Source of the DNA: Methanoculleus thermophilus
GTDB taxonomy: Archaea; Halobacteriota; Methanomicrobia; Methanomicrobiales; Methanoculleaceae
NCBI RefSeq assembly: GCF_001571405.1
Contig: NZ_BCNX01000006.1
Coordinates: forward strand, 248,001-312,000
DNA length: 64,000 nt
Reading direction: 5' to 3'
Position 1 is the stretch's first letter. The number at the start of each line of letters is the position of its first letter. The notes beneath the pieces were generated by a model. It was not told where the DNA came from. It saw only the letters and a program-made list of their open reading frames with translations, and searched no databases. Below are positions 35,936 to 43,630 of this stretch, piece by piece. A program made the position numbers and the translations under genes.

Positions 35936-36271
35936 TCATGACCACGTCGTCAGCACCACGTAATACACACTCTCGTACTCTATGAGCGGGTACTGCCCGG
36001 TCTCCCGGTCGGGGCCGTAGGCATCGCGGAGCGCCTTGCTCTCTGCGTACGAGACTTGAGCGCCTCCGATGACGCGCTGGTCCCGCGAGCCTCACTCCCA
36101 CGCCGACGGGTTGTGCTCTTCGCCCCGGATCACTGCATCGAGCGCGGGGTGCTGCTTTAAGTCCTGGTCGGTCAGGTGGATGACGGATGCATTCTCCGGG
36201 GGAGCAGCTGGGACCCTCATGACGGGCGGGCATACCAAGAGGGCGGTGCCTCCTGTGTAGGTCTGCTTCAT
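35936..36271 (-). pseudogene. small gene interrupted by one in-frame TGA
   Basis: A frame starting at ATG 36271 with a strong ribosome site (GGAGG, nine bases upstream) reads 59 codons (MKQTYTGGTALLVCPPVMRV to HNPSAWE). It meets TGA at 36092-36094, then continues in the same frame for 51 more protein-like codons (GSRDQRVIGGAQVSYAESKA to YYVVLTTWS) to TGA at 35936-35938. Composition on both sides is alike, so this was probably one protein of about 111 residues. It lies downstream of the paired secreted proteins on the same strand. I do not recognise the family. A sequencing error or readthrough remains possible. Confidence 0.6.
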
Positions 36272-36381
36272 GCCGTTTTTCCTCCAAGTTTTCGTCTTCG
36301 GATAACGGGGCGGAACGTGGACAAACTCCAGACCACAGGACCCACGCCGAAGGGGAGGAGCCGCCGCCTGACCCTCCGGCA

Positions 36382-37503
36382 TCAGGCCGCTCCCGTTGCT
36401 TTACGGATGAAGACGAGGTGACCCCAGGGGGAGGACGACGCCGGTTGCTCCCCGGGCCGTGACCAGCCGGGTTCCGTATCGATCTTGATACCCGCCAGAA
36501 CGTGCCACGCGGTGTCGTTCGCGGCGGGCTGTATTCCCACGACCTTCGAAACAGGTGTCAGGTTGAGCGAACCGGTGGCACCCTGGGTAAAGTATCCGCA
36601 CCCGGTAGTCCAGGCGACGCCTGTCGTGTCGTGAGCGTGAAACCCGACCGGGCGGCCGAACAACCCGGAGAATATGCCGAAGATATCGAAGGTGTTCAGG
36701 AGTTTTCCGACAACGTCTCCTGGGGACATCGGGTATCGCGGGGAGGTCTGGGGGCTGGATTGGCTGAAGAATCCACCAAAAGGCTTTAGAGAGTAATATG
36801 CCGTGTCCAGGTCATAACTTACGCAAAATCCCGAGTTTCTCCAGCCCTCCTCCGGCGTCATAGCGATGTAAGACCCGAGGCAGAAATACTCGTGACCCGG
36901 ATCACTGTCGTTAGAGTGCTGCTGGTAAAGTACCGTTGTTGCGATCATCTGTCCGGCGCCCGGGGATACCCGGACGGTCGTGTGGCGTGCGACCTCGACA
37001 TACTCGTCGGACAAACCGGCCGCATCACGGAGATATTCACGCACCACCAGGGCTTCCTTGCCGGATATCCAGTCCTCCGCCCGGGCCGCAAAACCGTCCG
37101 GTGCCGAGGTCGCTCTATCAGTCACCTCGGCGTAGGATACCGTGGCACCGTCGGGGAGGACACAAGTGTAGTATCCGGCGAGCTCTGCGTCAGGGGGGAT
37201 ATTCGGGAAGAAGACCGCTTCATACCGGAAAGACCGATCTATGTTGGAAAGGACGGAGGAAATACCGGGCACGCGGTCTCTCCAGTCAGTTACCTCACGC
37301 GGCGAGAGGTTTTCATGAGATAGGTAGAGCGAATCCGTATTCGAACTATTGAAACCGTCATAAGATGAGTTCCCGGGAAGCGCACAGGCTACATCGATCG
37401 CTGCAATGCAGACACAAAGTAGCACTATGAAAGACAAGCATTCGATCCGGGTCTGTTCCTTCGGTTCAGACGTCAAAAAAAGAAAAGTTGGTGATGTTGA
37501 CAT
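36382..37503 (-). CDS. secreted protein, paralogue of the upstream island gene
   Basis: 373 residues. A signal peptide ends near ALP (hydrophobic core LSFIVLLCVCIAAIDVACA, preceded by an unusually long polar start, so the true start may be slightly downstream). The mature protein shares a set of features with the gene at 37517-38650: VLPDGATVSYAEVTDRA, a downstream AEDWISG, QSSPQTSPRYP, and a C-terminal SPWGHLVFI. This indicates an ancient duplication. Several cysteines could form disulfides. It starts 13 bases after the stop of that gene and is probably cotranscribed. The family and function are unknown to me. Confidence 0.68.
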   Translation of the reverse strand: MSTSPTFLFLTSEPKEQTRIECLSFIVLLCVCIAAIDVACALPGNSSYDGFNSSNTDSLYLSHENLSPREVTDWRDRVPGISSVLSNIDRSFRYEAVFFPNIPPDAELAGYYTCVLPDGATVSYAEVTDRATSAPDGFAARAEDWISGKEALVVREYLRDAAGLSDEYVEVARHTTVRVSPGAGQMIATTVLYQQHSNDSDPGHEYFCLGSYIAMTPEEGWRNSGFCVSYDLDTAYYSLKPFGGFFSQSSPQTSPRYPMSPGDVVGKLLNTFDIFGIFSGLFGRPVGFHAHDTTGVAWTTGCGYFTQGATGSLNLTPVSKVVGIQPAANDTAWHVLAGIKIDTEPGWSRPGEQPASSSPWGHLVFIRKATGAA

Positions 37504-37516
37504 AGACTATCCATGG

Positions 37517-38650
37517 TTAGGTCTGAACGTATCCCCCGCTCCACTTAACCTTACAGAGATGACCCCAGGCGTTCGTTCCGGAAGGAGCGAAATATACGAT
37601 ACCATCAACAATCTTTTCCCAACCGTTTGAGACATCGGCCATCGCTCGGGAGATAACATATGTGCTACCATCTCGCGCGGATGACTGCGAACAGTATGAC
37701 TGCTGGCCTGGAGTGAATTCGAATGTAGTAGCTGCGCAACTGGCCCACAAGTTAAACTCCTCGTCCCAGTTATACGTGTTGCCATACGGGTGGTGAAGTT
37801 CAACACGTGTGTCAGGAATGGCGGTTGACCACTGAAGCACACAACCCCCGGTACCAAGAGAGAGGCCGACTGTCGTATACCCCGTCGTAGTCTGTGGATT
37901 ATTCTGGCTTACATAAACACCCGGCAAGTGCTGATAATAACCCGGGACGGAATAGTCAGAATCTATTTCCACATTAAACTGGTAGTTTCTATACGGCTCG
38001 TAACCAGATATATCAATGCCCGGATCAGTTCTCAAGGTCGTCTTTGTGAAGAAATAATCCTGATTCGAGTTAGTTTCTTGATTATCCCAGTACCATGTCG
38101 TTGTAAGGTACGCACGCCCGACACCAGTGTAGGTTCTACTTATCGTCGCGGTATGAATTGGAGTCGGTCCGTATGAAAGAAGCCCAAAACTGCCCTCTTT
38201 GAGAGACTCGGCTGTTTTACTCTTCAGCGGCCCATCAATCCAAGCATCTGCATGAGAAGATATTTCCTCCAACGAGGGGTTATCTTCGGATGAAACTACC
38301 TCTGCATAGGATACGCTCTCTCCATTTGGAAGAACCCGAAACACGTAAGCAACTACTTTCTCACCTTCAGATATATCAACTTCAGCTGTGCCGATATACC
38401 TCGGGGGGACATTCTTAAATTCTTCTTCAAAGGAACTCATTGCTGTTTGAGTCCTAGCGCTGATCAATTCCTTGGGTATTTCAGAATCAACAAGACGTAC
38501 AGTGTACTTTTCCATGTCATACTGCACATTTTGTTCGGTACCCTGAGACTGCCACACCTCTTCGACGGCCATGACCGGCACCAGCATCGCACTCATCAGC
38601 ATTACTGCCAGGAGTGTAGAAAATGCCCGCATTCCAATTTTTTCATTCAT
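37517..38650 (-). CDS. secreted protein of unknown function, first gene of island operon
   Basis: 377 residues with a cleavable signal peptide (MNEKIGMRAFSTLLAVMLMS, cleavage near VMAVEE). The mature part is rich in Tyr, Thr and Asn, with VLPNGESVSYAEVVSSEDN, ADAWIDG, SQNNPQTTTGYTT and a C-terminal NAWGHLCKVKW that recur in the next gene. It looks like a beta-rich surface protein. SD GGAGG lies at 38659-38663. A conserved 164-base leader and a strong copy of the island promoter lie upstream. Composition is less GC-rich than neighbouring housekeeping genes, which hints at different origin or relaxed codon use. Confidence 0.7.
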   Translation of the reverse strand: MNEKIGMRAFSTLLAVMLMSAMLVPVMAVEEVWQSQGTEQNVQYDMEKYTVRLVDSEIPKELISARTQTAMSSFEEEFKNVPPRYIGTAEVDISEGEKVVAYVFRVLPNGESVSYAEVVSSEDNPSLEEISSHADAWIDGPLKSKTAESLKEGSFGLLSYGPTPIHTATISRTYTGVGRAYLTTTWYWDNQETNSNQDYFFTKTTLRTDPGIDISGYEPYRNYQFNVEIDSDYSVPGYYQHLPGVYVSQNNPQTTTGYTTVGLSLGTGGCVLQWSTAIPDTRVELHHPYGNTYNWDEEFNLWASCAATTFEFTPGQQSYCSQSSARDGSTYVISRAMADVSNGWEKIVDGIVYFAPSGTNAWGHLCKVKWSGGYVQT

Positions 38651-38814
38651 TTCGTTTTCCTCCGATAGTGTCCCGGAGGCCGGAGAGGCATACCTTCAAG
38701 TACGGGAAGAGCACACGTTCCCTTTGCCTCCGGGCGCGCGGGACGTTCACCCATCCGATTCGCTACTGGTCGGGTGGACCTCCGCACTGGTGCAGGCGCC
38801 GCCTGCGGCACCTA
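38651..38814 (-). ncRNA. conserved structured 5' leader, copy 2 (family A)
   Basis: Counterpart of 35565-35728. Hairpin GCAGGC/GCCUGC lies at 38792-38806. GUCCACCC/GGGUGAAC (38772-38779 with 38745-38752) has one mismatch compared with copy 1. Stem CCCGGAGGC/GCCUCCGGG is at 38726-38734 with 38672-38680, enclosing a smaller GGGAA/UUCCC hairpin. The ribosome site at 38659-38663 can alternatively pair with CCUCC of the stem. Confidence 0.5.
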
Positions 38815-38831
38815 CAAGTGTTCACTGGTCA

Positions 38832-38863
38832 GTTTTGAGATATACCTTTTCTGGGACAAACAC
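38832..38863 (-). promoter_or_regulatory. island promoter motif, copy for the 38650 gene
   Basis: Minus-strand GTGTTTGTCCCAGAAAAGG followed by TATATCTCAAAAC, one of the best copies. TATA is centred near 38842; start of transcription predicted near 38815, exactly where the leader repeat begins. Confidence 0.65.
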
Positions 38864-39175
38864 CAACTCGACGTGCGGCTTTTCTGGAAAAGAGCAGGGC
38901 TAGCACCCCGGGATCGCTATAGGCAACACCGCCGGCAACGGACCCTTTCCGGGAGGAACCCCGCCCGATGACAAAAGCAGCGCCCGAAGGAGCAGAGATG
39001 TTCCAACTGATCCGGTGCAGGGACGCTCTCGGCGTTCACCGCGCGCAGGCCGCCCCGGTACGCCCGTACTGCATCAATCTCTTCGGATATGGCAGCTCCA
39101 GGCACGATACGGTCTTGTTAGTCCTCTAACACGTTCGTCTCCGGGAAAAGTGAGCGCAGAGGCGAGAATAGAATT
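38864..39175. other. intergenic region between divergent island promoters
   Basis: About 312 bases between the promoter of the minus-strand secreted genes and that of the plus-strand genes. Short open frames exist on the minus strand (38917-39105) but lack a ribosome site and protein-like composition. I see no other structure. Confidence 0.4.
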
Positions 39176-39206
39176 GGTGTTTGTCCCATAAAACTCATAA
39201 AACGCG
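39176..39206 (+). promoter_or_regulatory. island promoter motif, copy for the 39224 gene
   Basis: GGTGTTTGTCCCATAAAACT followed by CATAAAACGCG. Here CATAAAA (about 39196-39202) stands in for TATA, roughly 25 bases before the ATG at 39224, so this transcript would be nearly leaderless. Confidence 0.55.
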
Positions 39207-39223
39207 GATCACAATCCTTCTTC

Positions 39224-39676
39224 ATGGCATCAGCAAAGAGAAAACGCATGGCATTTGTCCTGCTGCTCGTCGTTGCCTTCCTTGCCGTGCCTCCCGTGTC
39301 GGCAACGGAAGGTGACGGGTACACGATTCGCCCTTCGACGTCGGACGACCCTGTGACGACCCTGCGGCTCTCCGACACCGTCAGTCAGGGCGAGACCAAC
39401 AGGCACCAGTTCTACGTCGGAAGCGGCGTCGCATATCTCGAAGTGTACCTGAACTGGGGATCGACCTCCGACTCACTGGCGTTGACCGTCTACGCCCCTT
39501 CGGGTAGTAAGATCGGCACGTTCCGCGACAACGCCGATGGCGCTGTAAATGGAAAAATTCATATCGACATTGACCCGGATAGTGGTTATATAAGTCAGGG
39601 GACCTGGACCTTCGATGTATACGGCGAGAAAGTATCCTCTCAGAGATCATACACCCTCAACCTCTACCAGCACTAG
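39224..39676 (+). CDS. secreted beta-sandwich protein (PPC-like)
   Basis: 150 residues. The signal peptide MAFVLLLVVAFLAVPPVSA ends near residue 28. The mature domain is all-beta in character (QFYVGSGVAYLEVYLNWGSTSDSLALTVYAPSGSKIG and GTWTFDVYGEKVSSQRSYTLNLYQH), reminiscent of pre-peptidase C-terminal domains that decorate secreted proteins. Standing alone it would be a small surface or shed protein. Its 3' end overlaps the regulator gene by 62 bases in another frame. The mature N-terminus GYTIRPS resembles the extracytoplasmic start of that regulator (YTVRPS). Confidence 0.7.
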   Translation: MASAKRKRMAFVLLLVVAFLAVPPVSATEGDGYTIRPSTSDDPVTTLRLSDTVSQGETNRHQFYVGSGVAYLEVYLNWGSTSDSLALTVYAPSGSKIGTFRDNADGAVNGKIHIDIDPDSGYISQGTWTFDVYGEKVSSQRSYTLNLYQH

Positions 39677-40445
39677 ATCGGGCAGGCTTCTCCGGCTGCT
39701 CACCCTCTCGGTCCTCTTTTTGGTGCTGCTGGTGTCTGTCGCCGATGCCACTGAATACACGGTCCGGCCCTCGAGAAATGTCGGACAAGAGCCCGGTACC
39801 TCTATGTCGGGCGAGAAGGTGCAGGAGATCGACCCCATCCCGCTCTGGCTCTTCCTGTTGCTGTGCATATTTCCCCAGTTGACGGCGGCCCCGATCGAAG
39901 CTCTTCTCCCCCTGAAGGCTGTCGGATACTTCGGGTACAGAAGGGTCTGTAGAGAAAATGCTCTGGACAACCCACGGAGGCTTGAGATCCTCAGTTTCAT
40001 CAAGGCAAACCCGGGGCTGCATTTCAGGGAACTATTGAGGACTATGTCCGTAGCGAGAGGGACGCTTGATTACCACGTCAGGGTAATGGTATCCGGGGGC
40101 CTTTTGAAGGCAGTGCCGGAGAAAGGAAGAATTCATTATTTCCCCGCAGATTCACGTTACTCGGCCGAGGAAGAGACCCTTATCATCGCGATGGAGAACG
40201 ACAGCCTGAGGAGGATCATACTACAGATCCACCTGAATCAGGGTGCACGCACCGAAGAACTCGCAGAGGAGTCGGGCCTCTCCAGGGCTACGATATATAC
40301 GCACGTCAAGCATCTGGAAGATCTGGGAATTGTACGATCGGAAAGGGCGGGACGGTCCGTGCGGTATGCCCTCACCGACGATTATTCCCGCGTATTGATG
40401 ATCCACCAGAACAGCAGTCCCGAACCCGCCCGGGTTTCGGTGTAA
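39615..40445 (+). CDS. predicted membrane-anchored winged-helix transcription regulator
   Basis: 276 residues. The N-terminus has a hydrophobic segment (LLTLSVLFLVLLVSVADA, about 28-45), a short polar stretch, and a second segment (IPLWLFLLLCIFPQLTAA). Two winged-helix domains follow (about 119-180, with NPRRLEILSFIKANPGLHFRELLRTMSVARGTLDYHVRVM, and about 190-260, with EELAEESGLSRATIYTHVKHLEDLG). The DNA-binding part would face the cytoplasm. Its placement inside the island makes it the best local candidate regulator of the shared promoter motif. The ATG at 39615 lies within the preceding gene, and no better start is seen before the first hydrophobic segment. Confidence 0.75.
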   Translation: MYTARKYPLRDHTPSTSTSTRSGRLLRLLTLSVLFLVLLVSVADATEYTVRPSRNVGQEPGTSMSGEKVQEIDPIPLWLFLLLCIFPQLTAAPIEALLPLKAVGYFGYRRVCRENALDNPRRLEILSFIKANPGLHFRELLRTMSVARGTLDYHVRVMVSGGLLKAVPEKGRIHYFPADSRYSAEEETLIIAMENDSLRRIILQIHLNQGARTEELAEESGLSRATIYTHVKHLEDLGIVRSERAGRSVRYALTDDYSRVLMIHQNSSPEPARVSV

Positions 40446-40711
40446 CATGTCGATGGATGGGCCCTCCCGAATGAGTTCGGAGTCCTGAGAGTTGCGGTTG
40501 ACATGTCTTCTCCACAAGATGCTTTCAGACACTTTTGCCTTCTCGGTTCTGATGAACGAGGCTACAATGCTCGACTTCCGCTGGTGACGGGTAGGTGCGC
40601 GCGCTTTGCATGCAACCGGCATCCGGGTACGGCGCCGGAGTAACGGGCTCCGATACCTGTAGGCCCACTTGTTTTTCATGTCTGGGGCCGTCGGGTGCTC
40701 GGTTGAGCTGA
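40446..40711. other. intergenic region downstream of the island regulator
   Basis: 266 bases with no supported gene. It ends at the promoter motif of the next unit. I see nothing else in it. Confidence 0.4.
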
Positions 40712-40744
40712 TGATTGTCCTAGAAATAGTATATGGGAGAACGG
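40712..40744 (+). promoter_or_regulatory. island promoter motif, copy for the 40921 gene
   Basis: TGATTGTCCTAGAAATAGTA followed by TATGGGAGAACGG. TATA centred near 40731; predicted transcription start near 40758. Confidence 0.62.
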
Positions 40745-40756
40745 CGAATCCTCCAT

Positions 40757-40920
40757 CGGTGATACCGCACGCGGTATCCCGCGGGGCCGGGAAACTCGAT
40801 TGGCGTCGTGCCCCGGCTCCCACAGCGTGCCCGGAGGGCGATAGGGCTATTGGTGCTCGGAAGAGATAGCCATTGTGGTCCTGTGTTCCTTTGGGTACCT
40901 TCTAAAACCGAGGAACGAAG
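40757..40920 (+). ncRNA. conserved structured 5' leader, copy 1 (family B)
   Basis: Similar to 44861-45046. Shared hairpins: GAUACCGC/GCGGUAUC (40761-40778), GCCGGG/CCCGGC (40786-40791 with 40812-40817), and GGCUAU/AUAGCC (40845-40850 with 40866-40871). In copy 2 two of these stems carry A-to-G or similar changes that turn pairs into G-U wobbles, so pairing is preserved. This suggests selection on RNA structure. Confidence 0.5.
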
Positions 40921-41331
40921 ATGACACAGAAAAAAGGTCCTTATATCAGGCCTGTACTCATGGCCCTGTTACTCGTGGCCATGGTTGCCGTGCCTGCGGT
41001 GAGTGCATATCAGGCGTCAGACTATGCGACGTCTTACAAAGAGACGTTGCCAACCCGGATCCAGTACTACGCTGAAACCGACGTGACCGAGGTAATGGAT
41101 GAGATCTATATCCAGGCAAGCCTCTGGCATACTGACAGCTCGTCAACCACCAGGGAAGTCAGTATTACTCCTATGGAGGTCTATTACAATGTGGATGACG
41201 CCGGTGCATATGGGGTGTATTCCAATCCTGCGCCGGGCGACTACCAGGCCCGAGGATACCGTGCGCTGGTCGAGAACGGTGTCGTATCGAAGAGCTGGTT
41301 TAATCAGAACGGCTGGACCCAGGTGAGATAG
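40921..41331 (+). CDS. small secreted protein (island family)
   Basis: 136 residues with a signal peptide (PVLMALLLVAMVAVPAVSA, cleavage near AYQ). The mature part of about 105 residues is rich in Tyr, Ser and Thr and ends NPAPGDYQARGYRALVENG and SKSWFNQNGWTQVR. The gene at 45047 shares the promoter, the leader, the signal type (VPAVSA) and a comparable C-terminal PPAGSYYTHTRAW segment, so the two are likely distant paralogues. It stands before three ABC-2 permease genes, as if it were cargo or a partner of them. Function unknown. Confidence 0.68.
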   Translation: MTQKKGPYIRPVLMALLLVAMVAVPAVSAYQASDYATSYKETLPTRIQYYAETDVTEVMDEIYIQASLWHTDSSSTTREVSITPMEVYYNVDDAGAYGVYSNPAPGDYQARGYRALVENGVVSKSWFNQNGWTQVR

Positions 41332-41425
41332 CCTGACCTCATGCTTCTGGCCTTGGGACCGTTGTTTCCTGTAAACAGCGGTCCCTTTGCCCCTTTGAAT
41401 GTGAGCATATGAGCGGTGATACCCC

Positions 41426-42427
41426 ATGCACGTAATCCGGAACAACTCCTTGACCGGAGGTGGCCTGCTGACGGTGGTGCGCAAGGAGTTTGCCGACCAC
41501 CTGACGAACCGGACGTCCCTCGTCCTCGCTGTCCTGCTCCTCGTGGTCTGCGTCCTCCCGTTCCAGCAGGGCCTTGCCGGATATCGATACGCCCAGGAGG
41601 CGTACGCCGATCCTGTCATCGACGAATGGGGTTTTCACGAGCCGATGCTTGGCTTGCCGAATGCCGCCGACGTCTACTTCCCCCTCCCGGAGGCCATATC
41701 GACCGCCGGGGCGATCCTGGCGATCGCCATGGGGTTCGACCTCGTCTCGCGGGAGCGGCAGACCGGCTCACTGAAGATGCTCCTCGTCCGGCCGATCTTC
41801 CGGGACGAGGTCATCACCGGCAAGGCGCTCGGAGGCCTCCTTGCTCTGACGGCGATCATCGCCGCCGGGATTGCCGCCTCGGTGGCGGTCCTCCTCCTTG
41901 AAGGGATCGTGCCCGGCCCGGATGATCTGGTCTCGATCCTGCTCTTTTCACTTGCAACGGTTGCGTTTCTGGCGTTCTACTTCGGCCTTGCCCTGGCAAT
42001 CTCGACGGTGGTTCCGCGGACGGGGAAAGCCTTTTTGTATGCACTGATTGCGTTCTTCATCTTTTCAGCCGTAATTCCGGCGGTGGGGGAGGTTACGAAG
42101 GACACCTTTGCCGGGGCTCATCCTCTCCCGGGAGCAAGCCCCTCCGAACGAGAGGAGCATCAGGCCCGGCTCGATCTGATCGAGAGTGTCGTGACGGTCT
42201 TTTCTCCGCAGTGGAACTACAAGCTGGTTGCAGCAAGCGCCCTTGAACCACGGCTCACCGCCTATTCATTCCTCGGGGGTTCCTGGGTGTTTCTCCCGGA
42301 CGACGGGAGCACCCGGCCGATGGATGCCCTCGCGTGGTTCTGGCAGAACGCGCTGGTGCTCTTTCTGGCGCCGCTCGCGCTCTTTGTGCTCGCCTATATA
42401 GCGTTCCAGAGGATGGATGTCCGGTGA
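41426..42427 (+). CDS. ABC-2 type permease, island copy 1
   Basis: 333 residues with about six transmembrane helices. A short cytoplasmic start carries RKEFADHLTNRTSL, and a large extracytoplasmic loop follows the first helix. The family hallmark is GFDLVSRERQTGSLKMLLVRPIFRDEVITGKALGG after helix 2, the coupling segment that contacts an ATPase in ABC-2 exporters. The last residues FQRMDVR are shared by all island copies as a MD(I/V)R or IDLR ending. GGTGAT precedes the ATG. No ABC ATPase is encoded in the island. Confidence 0.85.
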   Translation: MHVIRNNSLTGGGLLTVVRKEFADHLTNRTSLVLAVLLLVVCVLPFQQGLAGYRYAQEAYADPVIDEWGFHEPMLGLPNAADVYFPLPEAISTAGAILAIAMGFDLVSRERQTGSLKMLLVRPIFRDEVITGKALGGLLALTAIIAAGIAASVAVLLLEGIVPGPDDLVSILLFSLATVAFLAFYFGLALAISTVVPRTGKAFLYALIAFFIFSAVIPAVGEVTKDTFAGAHPLPGASPSEREEHQARLDLIESVVTVFSPQWNYKLVAASALEPRLTAYSFLGGSWVFLPDDGSTRPMDALAWFWQNALVLFLAPLALFVLAYIAFQRMDVR

Positions 42428-42434
42428 TGCCCCG

Positions 42435-43436
42435 ATGAGAATCGATCTTTCCCGTGTCGCGATCATCGCGCGAAAGGAGTTTGCCGACCACCTCACCGAC
42501 CGGACGTTCCTCCTGGTGCTCGCGCTCTTCGGCATCCTGACCGTCCTTGCCCTGCATGACGGACTTGCCAGTTACGCGAGTTCATTGCAGTGGTATGCAC
42601 TTCAGCTGGAGGCGATGAAGGCCGCCGTTCCCCCGTCGATACCGCCAAATTCCCCTTATATCCCGTCGACCATGTATATCCTCCTGGCCCCCAGGGAGAA
42701 TTTTCTCCTCTTCGGCCCGGTTCTCGCGATCGCCGTGGGGTTCGACCTCATCTCCGGGGAGCGGACGACCCGCTCGCTCCGGATGCTCCTCGTCCGGCCG
42801 GTCTTCCGGGACGAGGTCATCACTGGCAAGGCCGTGGGCGGCGCCGCCGTGCTGGCGCTCGCATCCGCCGTGCCGTTCATCCTGGCGCTGGGCGCGATGC
42901 TCGTCGCCGGGTTCACCGTCACGCCTTACGCGGCGGTGATGGTGGTGCTCTTCTGGGGGGCCACGGTCCTCTACCTGCTGGCATATTTTGCCGTCGCCGT
43001 CGCGTTCTCCGGGTTTGCCGAAGACGGCGGCCGGGCGCTTGCCTGGGCGATGGCGGTCTTCATCCTCTTCTCGACGGCCGTTCCCACCGCGGCCGGGTAT
43101 GCAGCCGGTCTGGCCGCCGGCCCCCTCCCCGAACCGCTCCCGGAGGACGCCCTGCCGGAGGGGATGCAGAGCTACCTGGAGGAGCAGAGCAGGTACTACG
43201 GGACGTACAACGGTGTTAGAAACGCAGTCCTGGCGCTCAGCCCAAACAGCAACTATGAAGGGATGTATGAGACGGTGGTGGAGGTTCTGGTTGACTATCA
43301 TGGCGAGGACGCGGTGACTCACGCCCCCGGAGAACTGCTGGACCGGCTCTGGCAGAATGTCGTTGCCCTCGTTGCGTTCCCGGCGATCTTCCTTGCCGTA
43401 GCCTATGTGCGGTTCATGCGGATCGATCTGCGATGA
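42435..43436 (+). CDS. ABC-2 type permease, island copy 2
   Basis: 333 residues from the ATG at 42435 (MRIDLSRVAIIARKEFADHL), chosen because GGTGAT, which overlaps the stop of copy 1, lies just upstream; an ATG six codons earlier is possible. It has six predicted helices and the coupling segment GFDLISGERTTRSLRMLLVRPVFRDEVITGKAVGG, nearly identical to copy 1 there and diverged in the outer loop. It ends FMRIDLR. The stop-start proximity to copy 1 implies cotranslation. Confidence 0.85.
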   Translation: MRIDLSRVAIIARKEFADHLTDRTFLLVLALFGILTVLALHDGLASYASSLQWYALQLEAMKAAVPPSIPPNSPYIPSTMYILLAPRENFLLFGPVLAIAVGFDLISGERTTRSLRMLLVRPVFRDEVITGKAVGGAAVLALASAVPFILALGAMLVAGFTVTPYAAVMVVLFWGATVLYLLAYFAVAVAFSGFAEDGGRALAWAMAVFILFSTAVPTAAGYAAGLAAGPLPEPLPEDALPEGMQSYLEEQSRYYGTYNGVRNAVLALSPNSNYEGMYETVVEVLVDYHGEDAVTHAPGELLDRLWQNVVALVAFPAIFLAVAYVRFMRIDLR

Positions 43437-43630
43437 TAATCGGATTTTGGGTGAAAAATGACAGATATCAAACATTCTCCGATAAAGAGATGGTTTATTC
43501 GGACGAACTGGTCTCGGTTGCCCGGATTGAGATGCCCGGATGATGGTGCAGCGATCTCGATGCAGACCTCCAGTCCGCGGCGGTGCAGGACTATTACGCT
43601 CTCGTCGCTCGCTGCCAGGGGTGGCTTTCC

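Noticed and set aside
36092-36094. In-frame TGA as selenocysteine or pyrrolysine-type recoding
   Set aside because: It is TGA, not TAG, no SECIS-like element was seen, and selenoproteins are not expected in this lineage; a nonsense mutation is simpler.
38917-39105. Short minus-strand frame in the gap between island promoters
   Set aside because: No ribosome site, Cys/Arg-rich composition typical of shadow frames, no relation to neighbours.
40221-40823. 200-codon minus-strand frame over the regulator end and the next leader
   Set aside because: It overlaps the winged-helix regulator and the conserved leader/promoter, has no ribosome site and no recognisable domain.
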